From assembly GCA_008931825.1 (NCBI GenBank), contig QXVZ01029203.1:1-64000 (forward strand): a stretch of DNA of 64,000 nucleotides, given 5' to 3'. Origin of the DNA: Phallusia fumigata. Lineage: Eukaryota; Chordata; Ascidiacea; Phlebobranchia; Ascidiidae. Below the pieces are notes generated by a model that ran no database searches, had not been told where the DNA came from, and saw only the letters and a program-made list of their open reading frames with translations. Position 1 is the stretch's first letter. Each line of letters begins with the position of its first letter. Shown one piece after another: positions 35,501-48,100 of the stretch. The position numbers were made by a program, and so were the translations under genes.

Positions 35501-38500
35501 GAGCATTTGCGGGTACGCGATCGCATCTGCGTGTTCAAGGTGCGTCACACCATCCGGAAAAGTTGGTCTGACGGGAATTATCCCAGCCCAAGATAAAGCG
35601 GCATCACATACATCAAGTACCGAGAGCAACACCTGTTTTCTCCTGCTGTGCTTAGGAATGCACGATACAGCTATTAGTACGGTAAGCATTCTATAAAACA
35701 TCGAATAAATCATTTTAAATCCTATTCTATTTGTTCTTGCATTTTTAAAGGGATGTCACGGCGCGTTGACATTGCTATTTTGTCTTTCGGCACTAATGTT
35801 CGTGCGAACAAAATGGATTGCGTTAATGGACTCGTTTGGCTTTTTGTGGGTTTTCTTGTCATTCTTGAAAAGTTTTGTTTTCAAACCCAATAAAACGCGG
35901 TTTTACATTTAAATGCTTCAGGATTCGATTATCAGATTTAAAATTCTATAATTACTCTTCAAGTATGTTGCATTACCGACTGAGATGTTTTCGCAGGAAA
36001 ATGTGCGCGACCGGCACCAGGCTCTTTTTCGTGTTTTCCTGCTCAAATTACACTTAATGCACGCCCAAAGCAAATTGCGCAACGCTTTTGTTTATTTACC
36101 TTGCGGCCCGCGACGCCCGTCGATTATGAACATCGTGTACCTTGGCCGACTCGCAGACGACTAATAAGGTAACTGGCAGTGAGACTCGTAACATGCGGCT
36201 CTGAATACCAGATGAATTCATGCGCAGGTAAAATCAATAGGTAAAATCCATATGCGATGCGCGGGAGTGCCAGAACGCCTGTCAGCATTGTTTAAAGGTC
36301 GTCTGGAGAACCGATCGCATTCAAACGCGTTGCATTATTAATGGAAGACATCATTCGTGGCAAACACAAATGTGCCCGGTAACAAACTCGTAAATGCGAG
36401 TGACACTACAACGCCTTCTGCGATTACGCTGAAAGCGAATGTGTTACCATCTTACGAACAACCCGGCAACTTACATGCTGAGTGTTGTGAAAATCTGTCT
36501 CTGTGTTCATTGCAAAGAACCAATAACCGGTAACAAAGCTGCAGATCGTAGCCTTGCTTGCCTGCTACTTCATTGACGACCTGAAACATAAAAAGTTGAT
36601 TGTTAGAAAATAGGAAGCATCCTACAAAATTAGAAATACCGTTTCCATTTGGATTTACGAGTGGTGAGATGTTTTGTGCCAAAGGCGTTCAACACTCGCT
36701 CGTTCCCCTACGGAATACACACGACAACAACTTTCACGTCTATTTGCTCTGGGGAGATATTATACGGAATTGTAAAGAGTCGTGTTATACGACGATTTAT
36801 TTCCAGCGCAATATCTATGCTGTTTTGCAAAGTCGCGCTTTACAAACAAGAGACTTAACGCGGGCGCTAACCGCATTATTTGTCGTATCACACGTCGCGT
36901 GGGAGGTCTGGTAACGTTCTATTTTTGGGCTGGAAAGAGTAAGAAGTATCTGTGATTTCATAAGACTAAATAATAATTAATATCAGCCCTTACTGGAACG
37001 GACGTTTAGACAAGAATATGAGTCAACAAATTGGGGTTCGGAACTGAATTCGTATTGGTCTGAAGATGGCCAGTCCGACGAACCACCAAGCTAGACAATG
37101 CAACGAGTGGAAGGAGATGAATTTCCGATTTCCAGTAATTGAAGCATATGCGACCGCACCAAACCTTTTTCTAGTAAAAGAATATTGAGGACAGCTGAAC
37201 TGTCTTTTGTTTGCGAATACTATCATCCTGCTGCGGTGATATTGAATACAAATTAGGCAGCTTGCAACAACAGTAGAATACCGCCTCTTCTACGCGAGCC
37301 GCAAGTCGGAAGCGTGAAATCTTTTCCCGACCACTTGCCATATGTTATATTATGGCGCGTCAAAAATGAAGTAACATATTTGTTTTAGCCTGATTTGGAT
37401 ACCGTATAAATACAGCGTTTGTGTCACAAAATTGTGCGCCTTATTTGTTTGTATCTATACAAAAGAATTATACACGCACCGCTATGTCGAGTAAGTGATC
37501 AACAACGCTGCAAAAGTTATCAAGGCACAATAAAGGAGGCCAAATGTCGCTGCACGTCTTCAAAAGCTGAAAAATCGAATCTGGGCGCATGAGTGGCAAG
37601 CAAACGACTTAACGAGCGGAAACACACTTATGAATTTCATCGATGAGTCCCTAATTACTGTGGCGCAGCGAAAGAAAGCGAGTGACCTCAAATAGAGGCA
37701 AGTCCATATGGTCAGCGATCGATTGAAGCAAGTAGCAACACATCGCGATTGGCCTGGCGATCATCCCTAGAAAGGCCCTTCCCGAACCCTGTTTGAATTC
37801 GCAAAAGTCAGTAACTGGTGACGGGCGCCGGCGCGAGGTGGAGCACAAAATCGATTCGCCAAATCTTAATTATTGATGACCAGTGCAAGGTTGAGGGCAA
37901 ACGCCGTTGTTTTCGCGTGAAGCGGACTGTTGTTGCGACGCGGAAACGATTCACCAGCTCTATTGATCGCTCTTCGTGCTTGAGCACTGTATTCCGTTTA
38001 TGTATTGACGGCTAAGACATTAAAATCTGGTCGCCCAGGCCGAAGTATTGTGTGAGATCATCGATACTCGTACGAGCGGTTAAAGTCCTTAGAAATGCAA
38101 TAAATGAGTTCGCAACGGGTGAGATAATTTAATACAGGTTAAATTGTCCACTGCAGCGCCTAAGTCCTGCGCAGCGCCTTGCTGAATACAAGACCCCATC
38201 CGACACTAATGCACACTCGACTGACATATCGGGTTCTGCGCGAGCGCGGTTAAGCCGGAAAAGTGACCATTGTCTGGAACGGGTCACTTGAATTCGCTTA
38301 TGCGCGAAAGCGTGGCTTGTCTTCTGTAAATTAAGGGCGAGCCGTTAGCTGGCAGTAGACCGTGCCCGTCACCTTCGAACACAACTAAACGCCGCAGCAG
38401 TTGGATCAATTGTTAGCAAAAATAAGTTTCAACCCGTAGACCGTAAAGCGGTTACCGCGGACGTAATGAAACTCAAACCCAGATAGCCGTCAGCGAGAAT

Positions 38501-41500
38501 CTTTCGAAGGACCGTGAACGACGTAATAAAAAGTGCTGATGAAGGAGGTAGCACTTTACCGGCCGTCTCTTACCCGCCGCGCGCTATCGGCTTTACAACA
38601 CTCACATGACTGAAATTCTCCGAGAAATCTTGGTAATACGATCCTGCAACCGGCTTGTCGCACGCATGCAGCGTTATAACGCACCGGAGTAGCGCTATTC
38701 GTTTTGAGGTTAAGTGCCAGTAATCACGAAATCCATTAACAGGCTGCTGGGCGATAGCGATTCGAACAAGTAATTAAATGATCCCCCTTGTGCCAGGAGA
38801 AATGTCATATCACGGATAAGCATTTGAATTCTTTATGGGCAATGGACATTTTGTCAAACCCATTTGCATTTAATTGCAATGAGCTTCCGTTTAATAACTC
38901 ATCTGTCAGATTCGCTTTCTGGGCGGGCGATGTAAGTATTTCGTGTTGTGGCGTCACCAAACAGTGCAAAGAATACGTGAGATCCGATGCGTGCGAACGA
39001 AAGCCTCCAACTGTCTGTCAATGCACAGCGGAGCGGCGGCAAGTTGTAACAAAGCGACTCTTACAGCCAGACCGGTCTTGCAGACAAACTTGGGCGATAA
39101 GAACTTGCCACGGATAGAAGGTCTTGCGAATGCGCACCCGTGCTTTCAGGTGTTGTAACCCTATATCGTTCAATTTAGATTGTCTGAGGCGGAGTCTAAA
39201 AAACAGGAAATATCCGCAACGGGCCAGTCTGTTGCATGCCTGTGCGTCGCGCCGAGTCCATCGTTCACTTGGAAAGTGTAGCAATTGGGTCCTAATCCCG
39301 GTGTGTGTGAGTAATGCTATTTACCTCGTTCCGACCCGATGCACAAAACCAACCACGGCGCAGGGAGTCTGCCTCCTGCAGTCGCCTGTCAACTTTCATT
39401 GACAGCTCCTCGATTGGAACTCCGGCCTTGCTGACATTTACACAGACGCATCAATATTTGCTGATTAAAACAGACACCGAATCTCGTATAGTCTGGAACG
39501 ATAACGGCTCCTGCTGCGGGTAAATGTCTCGCTTAAAGTTGGCTACAATCGATTTAATGGGAAACTCAGTGAGAAACTAATTTAAAATTAAAGCAAATAT
39601 TATTTGTTTACACAATCCGGAACAACGCCAGATCACCAGACAAGTGCACGTGCGGGGTGTCAGTGACGAAACAGACACAGGGCAAAGGCTTTATTGATCT
39701 CGTCAGGTGACATCACGATCAAACCGCGGGCGTCGCTAAAGACCGTGATCATTCGGGGTGTGCGGCCTGGTAAACAACTTTCCAAATGGAAAGTTCCAAC
39801 AAAGGAAGCAACTGAAAAAATAACCTGGCAACATGGTTTTCTAAAAGCACGAGATCTATGTGTGCTTGCGGTATTACCTTCGTGTGTTTTGTGTCGCTTT
39901 TGTGACCTGAAAAATTGACTTTGTTGATCAAATAAACCCTCAGCTAAGGCGACTGAATAATTCCACTGCGCGTTGTCAAATTAAGACTTCCGCACCGGTA
40001 TCGACAAGTGAGTGATTAATTCTACGTACATTGCTCATGGTACCTTGATATCAGGAAGAACCGGCAAAACGACAATCGGCTGTTTAAACCCGACAACACG
40101 AAACGAAAGCAAGCGGGCGACTTAACACAGCCATACGTTACCGTGCCGTTGCAGGTCGGGCGCGACGGGCGGATGTGGTATTGTTCGGTCCAGGGCGTTT
40201 GTATGGCACTTTTACCTCCAAGACAGCAGATAGCGCGATGGGTTTGTGCTTCCACTGCATTATGACGATTCAGACGGCACGAAATATGCCAGATTTCCCA
40301 ATCACGCTCTTTCAATTTATAACCGATCGTTCGCAATCGGCGATCCGCGAAATCGCGTGACGTGTAGGCGACGATCGTGATCGAAGTTCAAGTCACGAAA
40401 CATCATCCTCGTGTCTTTGATCTTTGCCCGGCTAGCACCGAGCGCCCGTCCAGGAATGTTGACAGCGCAATAACCATGATACCGTCAACGCTCGAAAACG
40501 CACTCGGCGGATATTCGCCCCAAAGCAGCTACATAATCGCTTAAAGCAAGGCAATAAGCGACCGACAGGCAGCAGAGCTTTGACGGGTGTCATTGGCCGG
40601 GTCACGTTTCGAATTTCGTGCTGTTCGGTCACGGACCACCGGCAAGAGGCATGCCCCGGCGAGACGGGCCACGCGGCGACACCTTCCCCTGTCCCCTGCC
40701 GACGATGGGAAAGGCAGCGAACAGTGAAGTAAAAATCGTTTGCCGGCGAGCAAGTGTGCCAACCGCATACAAGTATTACCGAAGCCGCGAGTTCGCGGTT
40801 CGATGGCCGTGACGTTCAACTATTAGGGTCGTCGTGATCGGGGACAGCTGAAAAAAGGCGCCCGGGCAGCGAACAATGCGCGAAACAGCGATAAAGGCGG
40901 CGTTTTGTCTGCCTCGCGCCAACCGAGATACATATTTGTGTTGCCCTTGCCGCGAGTCCAACCCCAAGTTTGACGAACGCGACGAGGCGTAACTCATAGA
41001 AACTATTTGGATGCCAGGACAAGCCACACTGATCTTGAAAAGCAGATTTTGTTTACTTAGCACCCGAGGCAGGTTCTCGCCAAAGCGAGTGTTTGCTGAA
41101 TAGAATGCAAGTAAAACAATCACTTAAACCTAATATAGCTTCAGTCCACATTTCAACACTTAAAACGTATTTGCTTTTGACAGCGGCAAAAATATGCAAA
41201 TGCAAAGATATTGGGTTTGTATCGTGTTGTGCTTTAGTTAAGAATAAGTCTTTAATCTGCAACGTCAAAACGGTCCCCCAAAGAAGAACGACGCTTGTCG
41301 AACAATGGCCCTTCGCCGTTTCGCGATCTAACAAGCAATCTCACGGCCATTCTCCGTTCCGCTCCATTTGGCGTCTGATTGATTGCCTGGGACAGCGCGG
41401 GCGCCATTTGTCGTTGAAACTTTGCGCGTTTAAGTGATCGCGTTGGGCGACTTGAACTTGTGCGGCTGCGCAATGTGTCGACTACCTGGGTGTTCAGTTG

Positions 41501-42139
41501 GTGACTTACTGCAAATTATGCGCTAACCTCGGTTCGCCTCATTGGAGTCTGTTTTCCCGTTTCCTTTCGTTGCATCACGACCTACTTATTCGTCTGTCAC
41601 GAACCTCGTTTTGACGCGGGAGCGGCACTAACTGCAACACACTGGTGTTGCGCGCAGACTGCTACGTCACAAAGCCTAGCCCCGACCTATTAAAAACGGC
41701 TTCGTAATGTCATTGCAACATAATTACGTAAGATCCAATACCGCATTATGAAACGGCTTTAACGATACGCAAAAGTAGTTCAGTTCTAACTTACCGACAG
41801 GCACCCCATCAGCGACTGGTGAAAGTGCGATTGAAATGCTCTAGTATCCGAACACCAGTCCAGGAGTTCACGTGCGGACTTGATGAACAACTGTGGGTCG
41901 CGCAAATGCTAAAATACAAGAACGTTGAGGTGAGACGACTCCTTCTCGAGGAACGTCATAGCATAAAAACGTTTAACCCTACTTACGTTTTGTATGCACT
42001 GAAGTCGGTCAAGCGTCTGTCGCGTGTGCGGGTCGTGACTCAGGGGGTTCGGGCCCCCCATCGGAGCGCCCATTGTTCCGCCTACAACGCCGCCCACAGG
42101 CAGTTGGCGCATGCCGTGGTTCACTGTCGTGGAGCTCAT
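20556..42139 (-). CDS. zmiz: ZMIZ1/ZMIZ2 orthologue, PIAS-like SP-RING (MIZ zinc finger) coactivator
   Basis: Twenty coding exons, 5' to 3': 41987-42139, 41795-41908, 36475-36580, 34331-34496, 33939-34269, 33701-33832, 28927-29214, 28242-28487, 27781-27910, 26672-26807, 26205-26283, 25970-26101, 25427-25532, 24240-24424, 23341-23408, 22847-23235, 22523-22636, 21791-22011, 21131-21502 and 20556-20669. Phases match at every junction, giving 1193 aa (human ZMIZ1 is a little shorter). The N-terminal helical domain has [23 protein letters not shown] and SLMGCLS. Next come [11 protein letters not shown], the poly-Ala and Ala-Thr tract, and a Pro/Gln/Gly-rich middle. The central block starts with [15 protein letters not shown], then FKCYHHED and [17 protein letters not shown]. 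The SP-RING is [31 protein letters not shown] and WICPIC. Lys-x-Glu sumoylation-type motifs (VKSE, IKPE, VKQE) follow it, and the tail is [11 protein letters not shown]. Family role: nuclear SUMO-ligase-like coactivator (Notch, androgen receptor, SMAD, p53). The start at 42139 is the first in-frame ATG; the frame is open further upstream. Confidence 0.95.
24425..25426 (-). other. ZMIZ intron between the [10 protein letters not shown] exon and the SP-RING exon
   Basis: A 1.0-kb intron. Its first part contains a GC-rich stretch whose plus strand stays open for about 55 codons beyond the ZMIZ exon (to 24614) and reads Ser-Pro-rich ([12 protein letters not shown]). I found no splice or start context that makes it a gene. 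Confidence 0.5.
26808..27780 (-). other. ZMIZ intron, no feature seen
   Basis: A 973-base intron between the FDTDG exon and the exon carrying [10 protein letters not shown]. Open frames on both strands (27115-27324, 27361-27687) are not protein-like. Confidence 0.5.
29097..30637. repeat. Direct duplication of 770 bases around an N: unmerged contig overlap
   Basis: Bases 29097-29866 and 29868-30637 are the same 770 bases with no net length change, separated only by the N at 29867. They cover the 5' part of the ZMIZ exon that begins at 29214 and the adjoining intron. By eye, about two dozen single-base differences fall in the first 490 bases, and the last 280 look identical. The partial exon copy at 29868-29985 lacks the rest of the exon. 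I read this as two haplotypes or overlapping contig ends not collapsed, not as a real exon duplication. Confidence 0.85.
29215..33700 (-). other. ZMIZ intron with assembly duplication
   Basis: Nominally 4.5 kb, of which 771 bases are the contig-overlap artefact. From about 30.7 kb the sequence is CpG-rich and balanced in composition. No exon of any known family is seen on either strand. Frames such as 31700-32314 and 32128-32685 (minus) look random. A TGACGTCA palindrome lies at 32508-32515. Confidence 0.55.
33746..33817 (-). repeat. Poly-alanine and Ala-Thr coding tract in ZMIZ
   Basis: Twenty-four codons read sixteen Ala followed by four Thr-Ala pairs. Codons are mixed (GCA, GCG, GCC, GCT; ACG, ACT, ACC, ACA), so this is not a pure trinucleotide expansion. 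Vertebrate ZMIZ1 has the same order, an Ala run followed by Ala-Thr alternation, at the same place in the protein. Confidence 0.9.
34497..36474 (-). other. ZMIZ intron, no feature seen
   Basis: About 2.0 kb between the exons ending in SQHSA and beginning MLTMWLHSV. CpG-rich; no coding exon or repeat recognised on either strand. Confidence 0.5.
36581..41794 (-). other. Large ZMIZ intron (5.2 kb), no gene recognised
   Basis: The longest intron, lying between the exons for SLMGCLS and [13 protein letters not shown]. It is CpG-rich with no long run of either base class. Many short open frames occur on both strands and none is protein-like. Its size among the 5' introns suggests cis-regulatory content, but I can point to no specific element. 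Confidence 0.5.
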
Positions 42140-45100
42140 CGGGGGTTTAGGAAGGTTACAATCCAATAATCCGCGAGCTTTTCTTGCTTCTTCGGCTAGT
42201 TTGGTGCAAACGGAACTCAGTAAACAGTCGAACGTAGTAGGGACTCATCGGATCGCTTCGCCTGCCCCTGTACAATTCCTCTTGTACATCTGCTTTCTCG
42301 TTGTAACCTTGTTATCCCGCGTGCTCGAGAGTTCCGAAACGAGTGAGTTTGTCAACAAACAATTAGTTCAACAACTTCTCGGCTAGACTCGAAACTCTGT
42401 TTAAAGAGTCAATCTCGGTTTTTCAGTATGAACTGATTTTGCCACAGAAACAAATAAATAATCCAAGCTCAGCTTTGGCGATGGCTCTTCTTATGGCGTT
42501 TTAATACAAAGACCTAAGCTGTAAATCAACATAACGTTAGGTTGAAGCGCAGTACAAATTATAGCTGCTACATCGCCTAAATCACGCAATCACAAACAAC
42601 GAGCTAATTCTCGACATCATTCTTCTCGATTACTCTCGCATTCCGCGCTGTGACATTACAGCATTCTTATCGATCAGTCCTCAGCAGCACCCGGGCGAGT
42701 TTTCCGCTGCTATGCTGTGTCTGTATCCACGCGGCGAGCTCTCGCACCCTCGCGAGCAGGTTGGCTCACGCTATAATGGGCGAAGAATTCACTTAGCTCG
42801 TCGCTTTAGCGGCGACGCAAAACACAGAACAAATTTCGCTGCACATTCTCTCTTTTTCGCGATGATCCATCTTCGAACGCGCTACGGCGCGAGAGCATAA
42901 GGAGATCGCCAGGGAGCGACGAGGAGGGAGCGGCCGGGAGTAGGAGAGATGAGAAACGGTGGCGGCGGCGGCGGTGTCGCAGTTCGTCAATACCAAGCTG
43001 GCTCAGCTAATGGTAGTTTTTCTGTGCCGCTATCCTCGACTAAACCGCCTCTGCGAGGTGAGCGCGTCGCGGAAAGAAAGTGGCTATCTTCAAGCGAACT
43101 CATCGATCGTCGCGTCGCAAGGCCACCACGGAGGTAGAAGTGTAGCATTTAGGCTCGCGTTTGATTGTTTGGAACAAGCCTAGGTGTGTTCGCAGGGAGA
43201 GCGAGGTGGCGATGTGGAATGATCTGTACGCGGCAAATCAATTTCATCGCCCCCACTACATAATTGTAGGCATATCGTTTAGCGAGGAAAACGCAAAGGC
43301 TATTAAGTTTAGGTACGTCATTACCACGCATCTACTTCGTCGCAGACACGAGTTAAGGTAAATTAGTTGCTACCTAACAACGCTACATTATTGTCTGACA
43401 AACAAATTTCACACAGTCTGGAAGCCACTATCTGCACGCCAGATGGCATTTAGCAAATTAATTGACATTTGCACAGGCGTGTTGAATTTTCAGTGCTGTC
43501 TGTTGACTAATACGCTCGCGAAACCCCAACATGAAAACACGTTCATTTCTTAGAGAAAACCTTATTTCACGGTCAAGATTTGCAGATTCATACTCATAAA
43601 GCTCCTACTGTCTATGTATGTTATCATTTCTATGGTAATTCAACCAAATTAGACATCCAATATACATCCTCTGACTTCTTATCGCTAAAACTTTCGTTTA
43701 GACAATTTTTACAACATAATTCACTGCTCAGTTTCTGCACAGTATTCACAGTTTCAGACAGCTTTTACATAATTTATCTTGTAAGAAAGACAGCCTCCAT
43801 TGGCTGGTAATTCGCCACAGTGTATATTAACTGGTGCAATTCATTAAAACAAATTAATAATGTCTGATCCGTAGCGCAATGCGACGATGTTAGGCGGAAG
43901 CCATAGATAGCTTGAAATCGATTGATTTCAGTCTATTTTCGGATTTCCTTGCTTCAGTTTGTTTGAGGCGAACCTCACGAATCTGTATCACGACAAGTTG
44001 TGCTTTCGACGCTATTACGTCACCACACGTCAAGCAGTGGGCGCGAAAATCTGAGTTTTGCTGATATCAATCTCATTTAATGTTGTACATGCGTGATAAC
44101 TAACTGGGTGACATTTTAAAAGATGCACCTTGTCTTAAAGATCTACGGCGACTCCGCCACATCAGTTCCAATCAAAGAGGTGAAGGGCGAATCCTACAAC
44201 GTAACATGTAACAAACTAGTATCGGCGGAAACCTTCTATAATTAAGAAGAAATTTACTTTCTATAAATAAGCTGGGTGATTTGTCGCTACAGCATGTTTT
44301 TAATACTGCTGTCTGACATTTAAGAAGCACAGCCATGTGCGTCGTACAAAGTGGTGTCATGCGGCTAAGCAGGGGAAAATCGGTCCACGTTACGACGCTT
44401 AAGTTTTTGCATCCGATCTATGCACGCAGCACTTCATGAAAAAGTGGCCCGCATACTGTGAGAATGAAGAAGGCTCCGTAATCCGCGACCGACGCGTAAA
44501 CAAGCACAAGCCGCGCACCGCATCACATACTTTCATCTGCCATGAGTAACGCGCTCGGTAAACAGACAAGTGCCCGAATTGTTTCTGAATCAAGACCACC
44601 TACGGGACGTCTGTAGCGTATGACGGACGCTGGCTCCACTCTGTCGTTTATTCCGTCAGGAAATCGAGATTTTCTGAAGTGGTTCTAGCCAGAAAATGCC
44701 CACACATGATAGCTTAAGACTCGTAGTCTACGTAACAGGCTTCAAGCAGGTAAACTTTCTTTGGTTTAAATAACGTCAGTTTTGGCCCCTCAGTCGTGCA
44801 CAAACCTCCGTCTTGTTGACATCAATTACATTTGCTCGTTTATGTTATGCGCCCTGGCACAACCTATTCTCCTGGGCCATAGGCAGACTGGTCTGACTTC
44901 CCAGTTTGCCACTCTGTGGTCATCTAAATGTGGATTCGGCCAGATAACGAGGTACGTCACGCGCCAGCATATGACGTCACAAATTCAACATCGCGCAACG
45001 TCACATGTGAGTCACACACGCATCTCCTTAGGCAGGCACGTGTTTCCGAATCTGCAGATTGCGTCAATGTGCCGTTGGAATAAGATTAGAACAATTGTGA

Positions 45101-48100
45101 GTCTCATAAACATGATAACCTTTAATATTACGATCGACATGTACTTCCATTGTATTTCGTTTTCTTTGACCCTGTGCCACCAAGACATCTTTTTAGATTA
45201 TCTACCTTGTTGTCGTGCCGTTGTGCTGCTGGAACGGCTTCCATTCGACATGTTTGCCAAGCAGCGCGCCTTAGGATCCGCACCGCACTGACCTACGTCA
45301 ATGGTGTTTTGCCAGGCATGCCACTAACGTCACTTCATCGATTTCTCAGCCTCGAAATGGCAACATTTAATGTTTTCCGGCATTGGCAGTCGAGGGCCCA
45401 GTTCTCATCAAAGGATAAACATCGTGACAGCATCCTGCTAAAATCAACGCTGATGCACTTGGAGCATCGATTAATATTTAAAAAGCTACGTGACTTGGGT
45501 CTTCGATGCGTTTTTGTGCGTCTTGCGGTGGCCAACTGTCTTCACAAACACACAGATCAATTGTCCAGGCCCGAAAAGCAACTGTAAACAAGTTTCAAAC
45601 ATCAAAGGCTATCGCGAGAAGTCTACAGCCAGAAACGATGTGGTTGGAGATCAACAAGAAGTATCAAACGATAGACTCCTTTGGCGCCAGAATTGATTTC
45701 CAAGCACCGCATACGATATCCACGCAACTACGCGCAAATGAATATTTGCATCCATTGTATGAGTAAAAAAAGAAGTTAAGAGCAGTCAAGGAGGCGACTT
45801 GACATTTTGTAAATGATTCCTCAAGTTGCCGATGTCAGTCTTAAAGTTTCGAATGTGTGGTTGGCCCTTTAATACAAAAGCCGAGGAAGCCCCCAAATCA
45901 TTTGCTTAAATCGTGACAGCACTGTAGTTTGCTGTGTCATCGCCCATATTTGCTCAGTAAAATCGTATACCAGCAGTTATTGTATTCTGAAACAAGGTGC
46001 TACCCACACTAAGCAATGTTGCTGTGACAGTTTGATCCCTCAACAGTTGGCATACAAGCGACGCAGGATTACAGAATGAAGTCTCTCGGGAGGTTTAGTT
46101 CAATGGCCAACGCACGAGCAACCGGCAATTTGTGTTTTACATAATTAACTTGCTCTCTGGGCGTCAACTCCAAATTACATTTCGATGCTGTGTTTGGCGC
46201 TATGTCTTCGTGGATTTAAAAAGTTTTACAGGATCTCTGACACAATCGCGCCAGACAAAAAAATGAGCAGAAACTCGGACTAAAGTAAGCGTAACATTGC
46301 TAGTGCTTTAAGTGCGATAATTGACGAAGAAAAGTGCATGAACATTCCGGGCGTCGATGACCTTATTTTACAGTTCGGTTGTAATCCATTTATCACTCTC
46401 CTATTCTGATCTGGGGCGATAAGACGAACAATCGGCAATTGGACCTGGAAGAGCACTGGTTACATTGCTGGGCAAAGATGTCGTCTAGACGCCGCATCCG
46501 ACAGCGTGCGGTCAAAGGTTAAAACGGAAGGCACAACGATACCCCATTTAGGGCAGGCAAGTAAATGAAACCGTCGGCACCGGTGCAGTGATCGACTGGT
46601 GCTGTTTCGATGGAAGTCGCCGCAAGATATACGAGCCAGCACGCAGCACTCCCCACTGACTGAATAAAAACTACCGGCCCGATCAAATATAAACAACAAC
46701 AGAAGAGTTCCTGTGTCTGCTGGTAATCCAAAACGTGTGAACAGAATAAAATTGATTCCTTCTGAAGTTACCAGCCAACATTTTTAACGTTGTTTGCTAA
46801 GTTGTAAGTTAACTGTATGATTTCAAACGAGTTACATACTGCACTAATGTGATCATACACGAAACTCAAACGACTATGAAGCTGACCTTTAACACAAAAT
46901 CATACATACACTAGCTACATTCTTCATAAATTGCGTCCCGAAAAGCAGGCAAATATCAGCAAACCGTTAAAACTATGCGCATTATTAGTCTCACTTCATG
47001 ACATCCTCTCCGTCACTTCTAAACTGATTGGCATGGTCACGAATTGGAGGGTGATCCGCGCACGCGCGCGTAATGGCATTGTAACCAGTCATTGTAAACC
47101 GCCAGAAGGCCTGAATCTAAACTGACGCACGCGCTGCTTCGACTTGCACACATATAGGAAGCGCGCCCACTACAGCGCTAGTAGTCTATTGTCGCCCCAT
47201 TCACACAATACCCGTCTAACTAAATGTGTCACCAACTCAGGTTCCAACCGCACGTCCAGCCCCCCTTCCAAAACCGGGAGAGAGCTGCTTTCACTCTCCC
47301 CAGCGTCGCGTCGTTGAAAACACGATTTCCTCTCTAGCAATGACAAAAATATTTTAATATCACGTGCTTGGGGTGACTCACTGACTGACCATCCCTTACA
47401 AGGTTACAGATGACTATTGTCGCGTCCACGTGATTGATGGTACAACTATTCGCAATAAACTGTGGGCAAAAGCAAACCAGCGCTACTAACAGTGCAATCC
47501 TATGACCAGCATCGCTGCCCCGATATTTGAATACTAGTTGCGAGAAGACACATTTTCATAACTGTCATGTCACGACCGACCGCGCTAGCTGCATGAAAGC
47601 AGAAGTCGCATATCTGGTTGTCAACCACCGTTGTCATAATGTCAAACAAAGCACTGTCAGTATGTAAAGGCCATTGCAGAACACACACACGCCCACAAAA
47701 CAATTAAACAAAGTATCTCATTTTTTTGCTAGGTAAAGCTACAACGATTTGTTTTGAGATATATGTTAGATAAAACCCAGTATTTTTCCAAGAAGGCGAG
47801 GAACAATTTGCCCTGGCGGATTCTCTGATTCGGATTGATTAATGGGTACATCCTTTCAGTACGCAACAACCAGGCGGTGACAATACGATCAAGTGCAAAT
47901 AAACTTCATCGATGATATTGGACATGACAAAGCTTGGCGAACGTGAGGTATTGGATAACCATTACCTTTCATTTTCGGTCAAAACACAGAGGCGGGAAAA
48001 CTAAGGCGCTTATCACTGTTCATTTTAAACGGGGTCAAATTTGTATTAATTATCTTACGTTTGCTCACCAATTACGCAGAGCGCCGCTCATTCCCCTAGC

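Noticed and set aside
44782-45587. Two overlapping plus-strand open frames of 169 and 145 codons
   Set aside because: They overlap in different frames, have no family motif, no splice context and random-like composition. Long chance frames are expected in CG-rich DNA.
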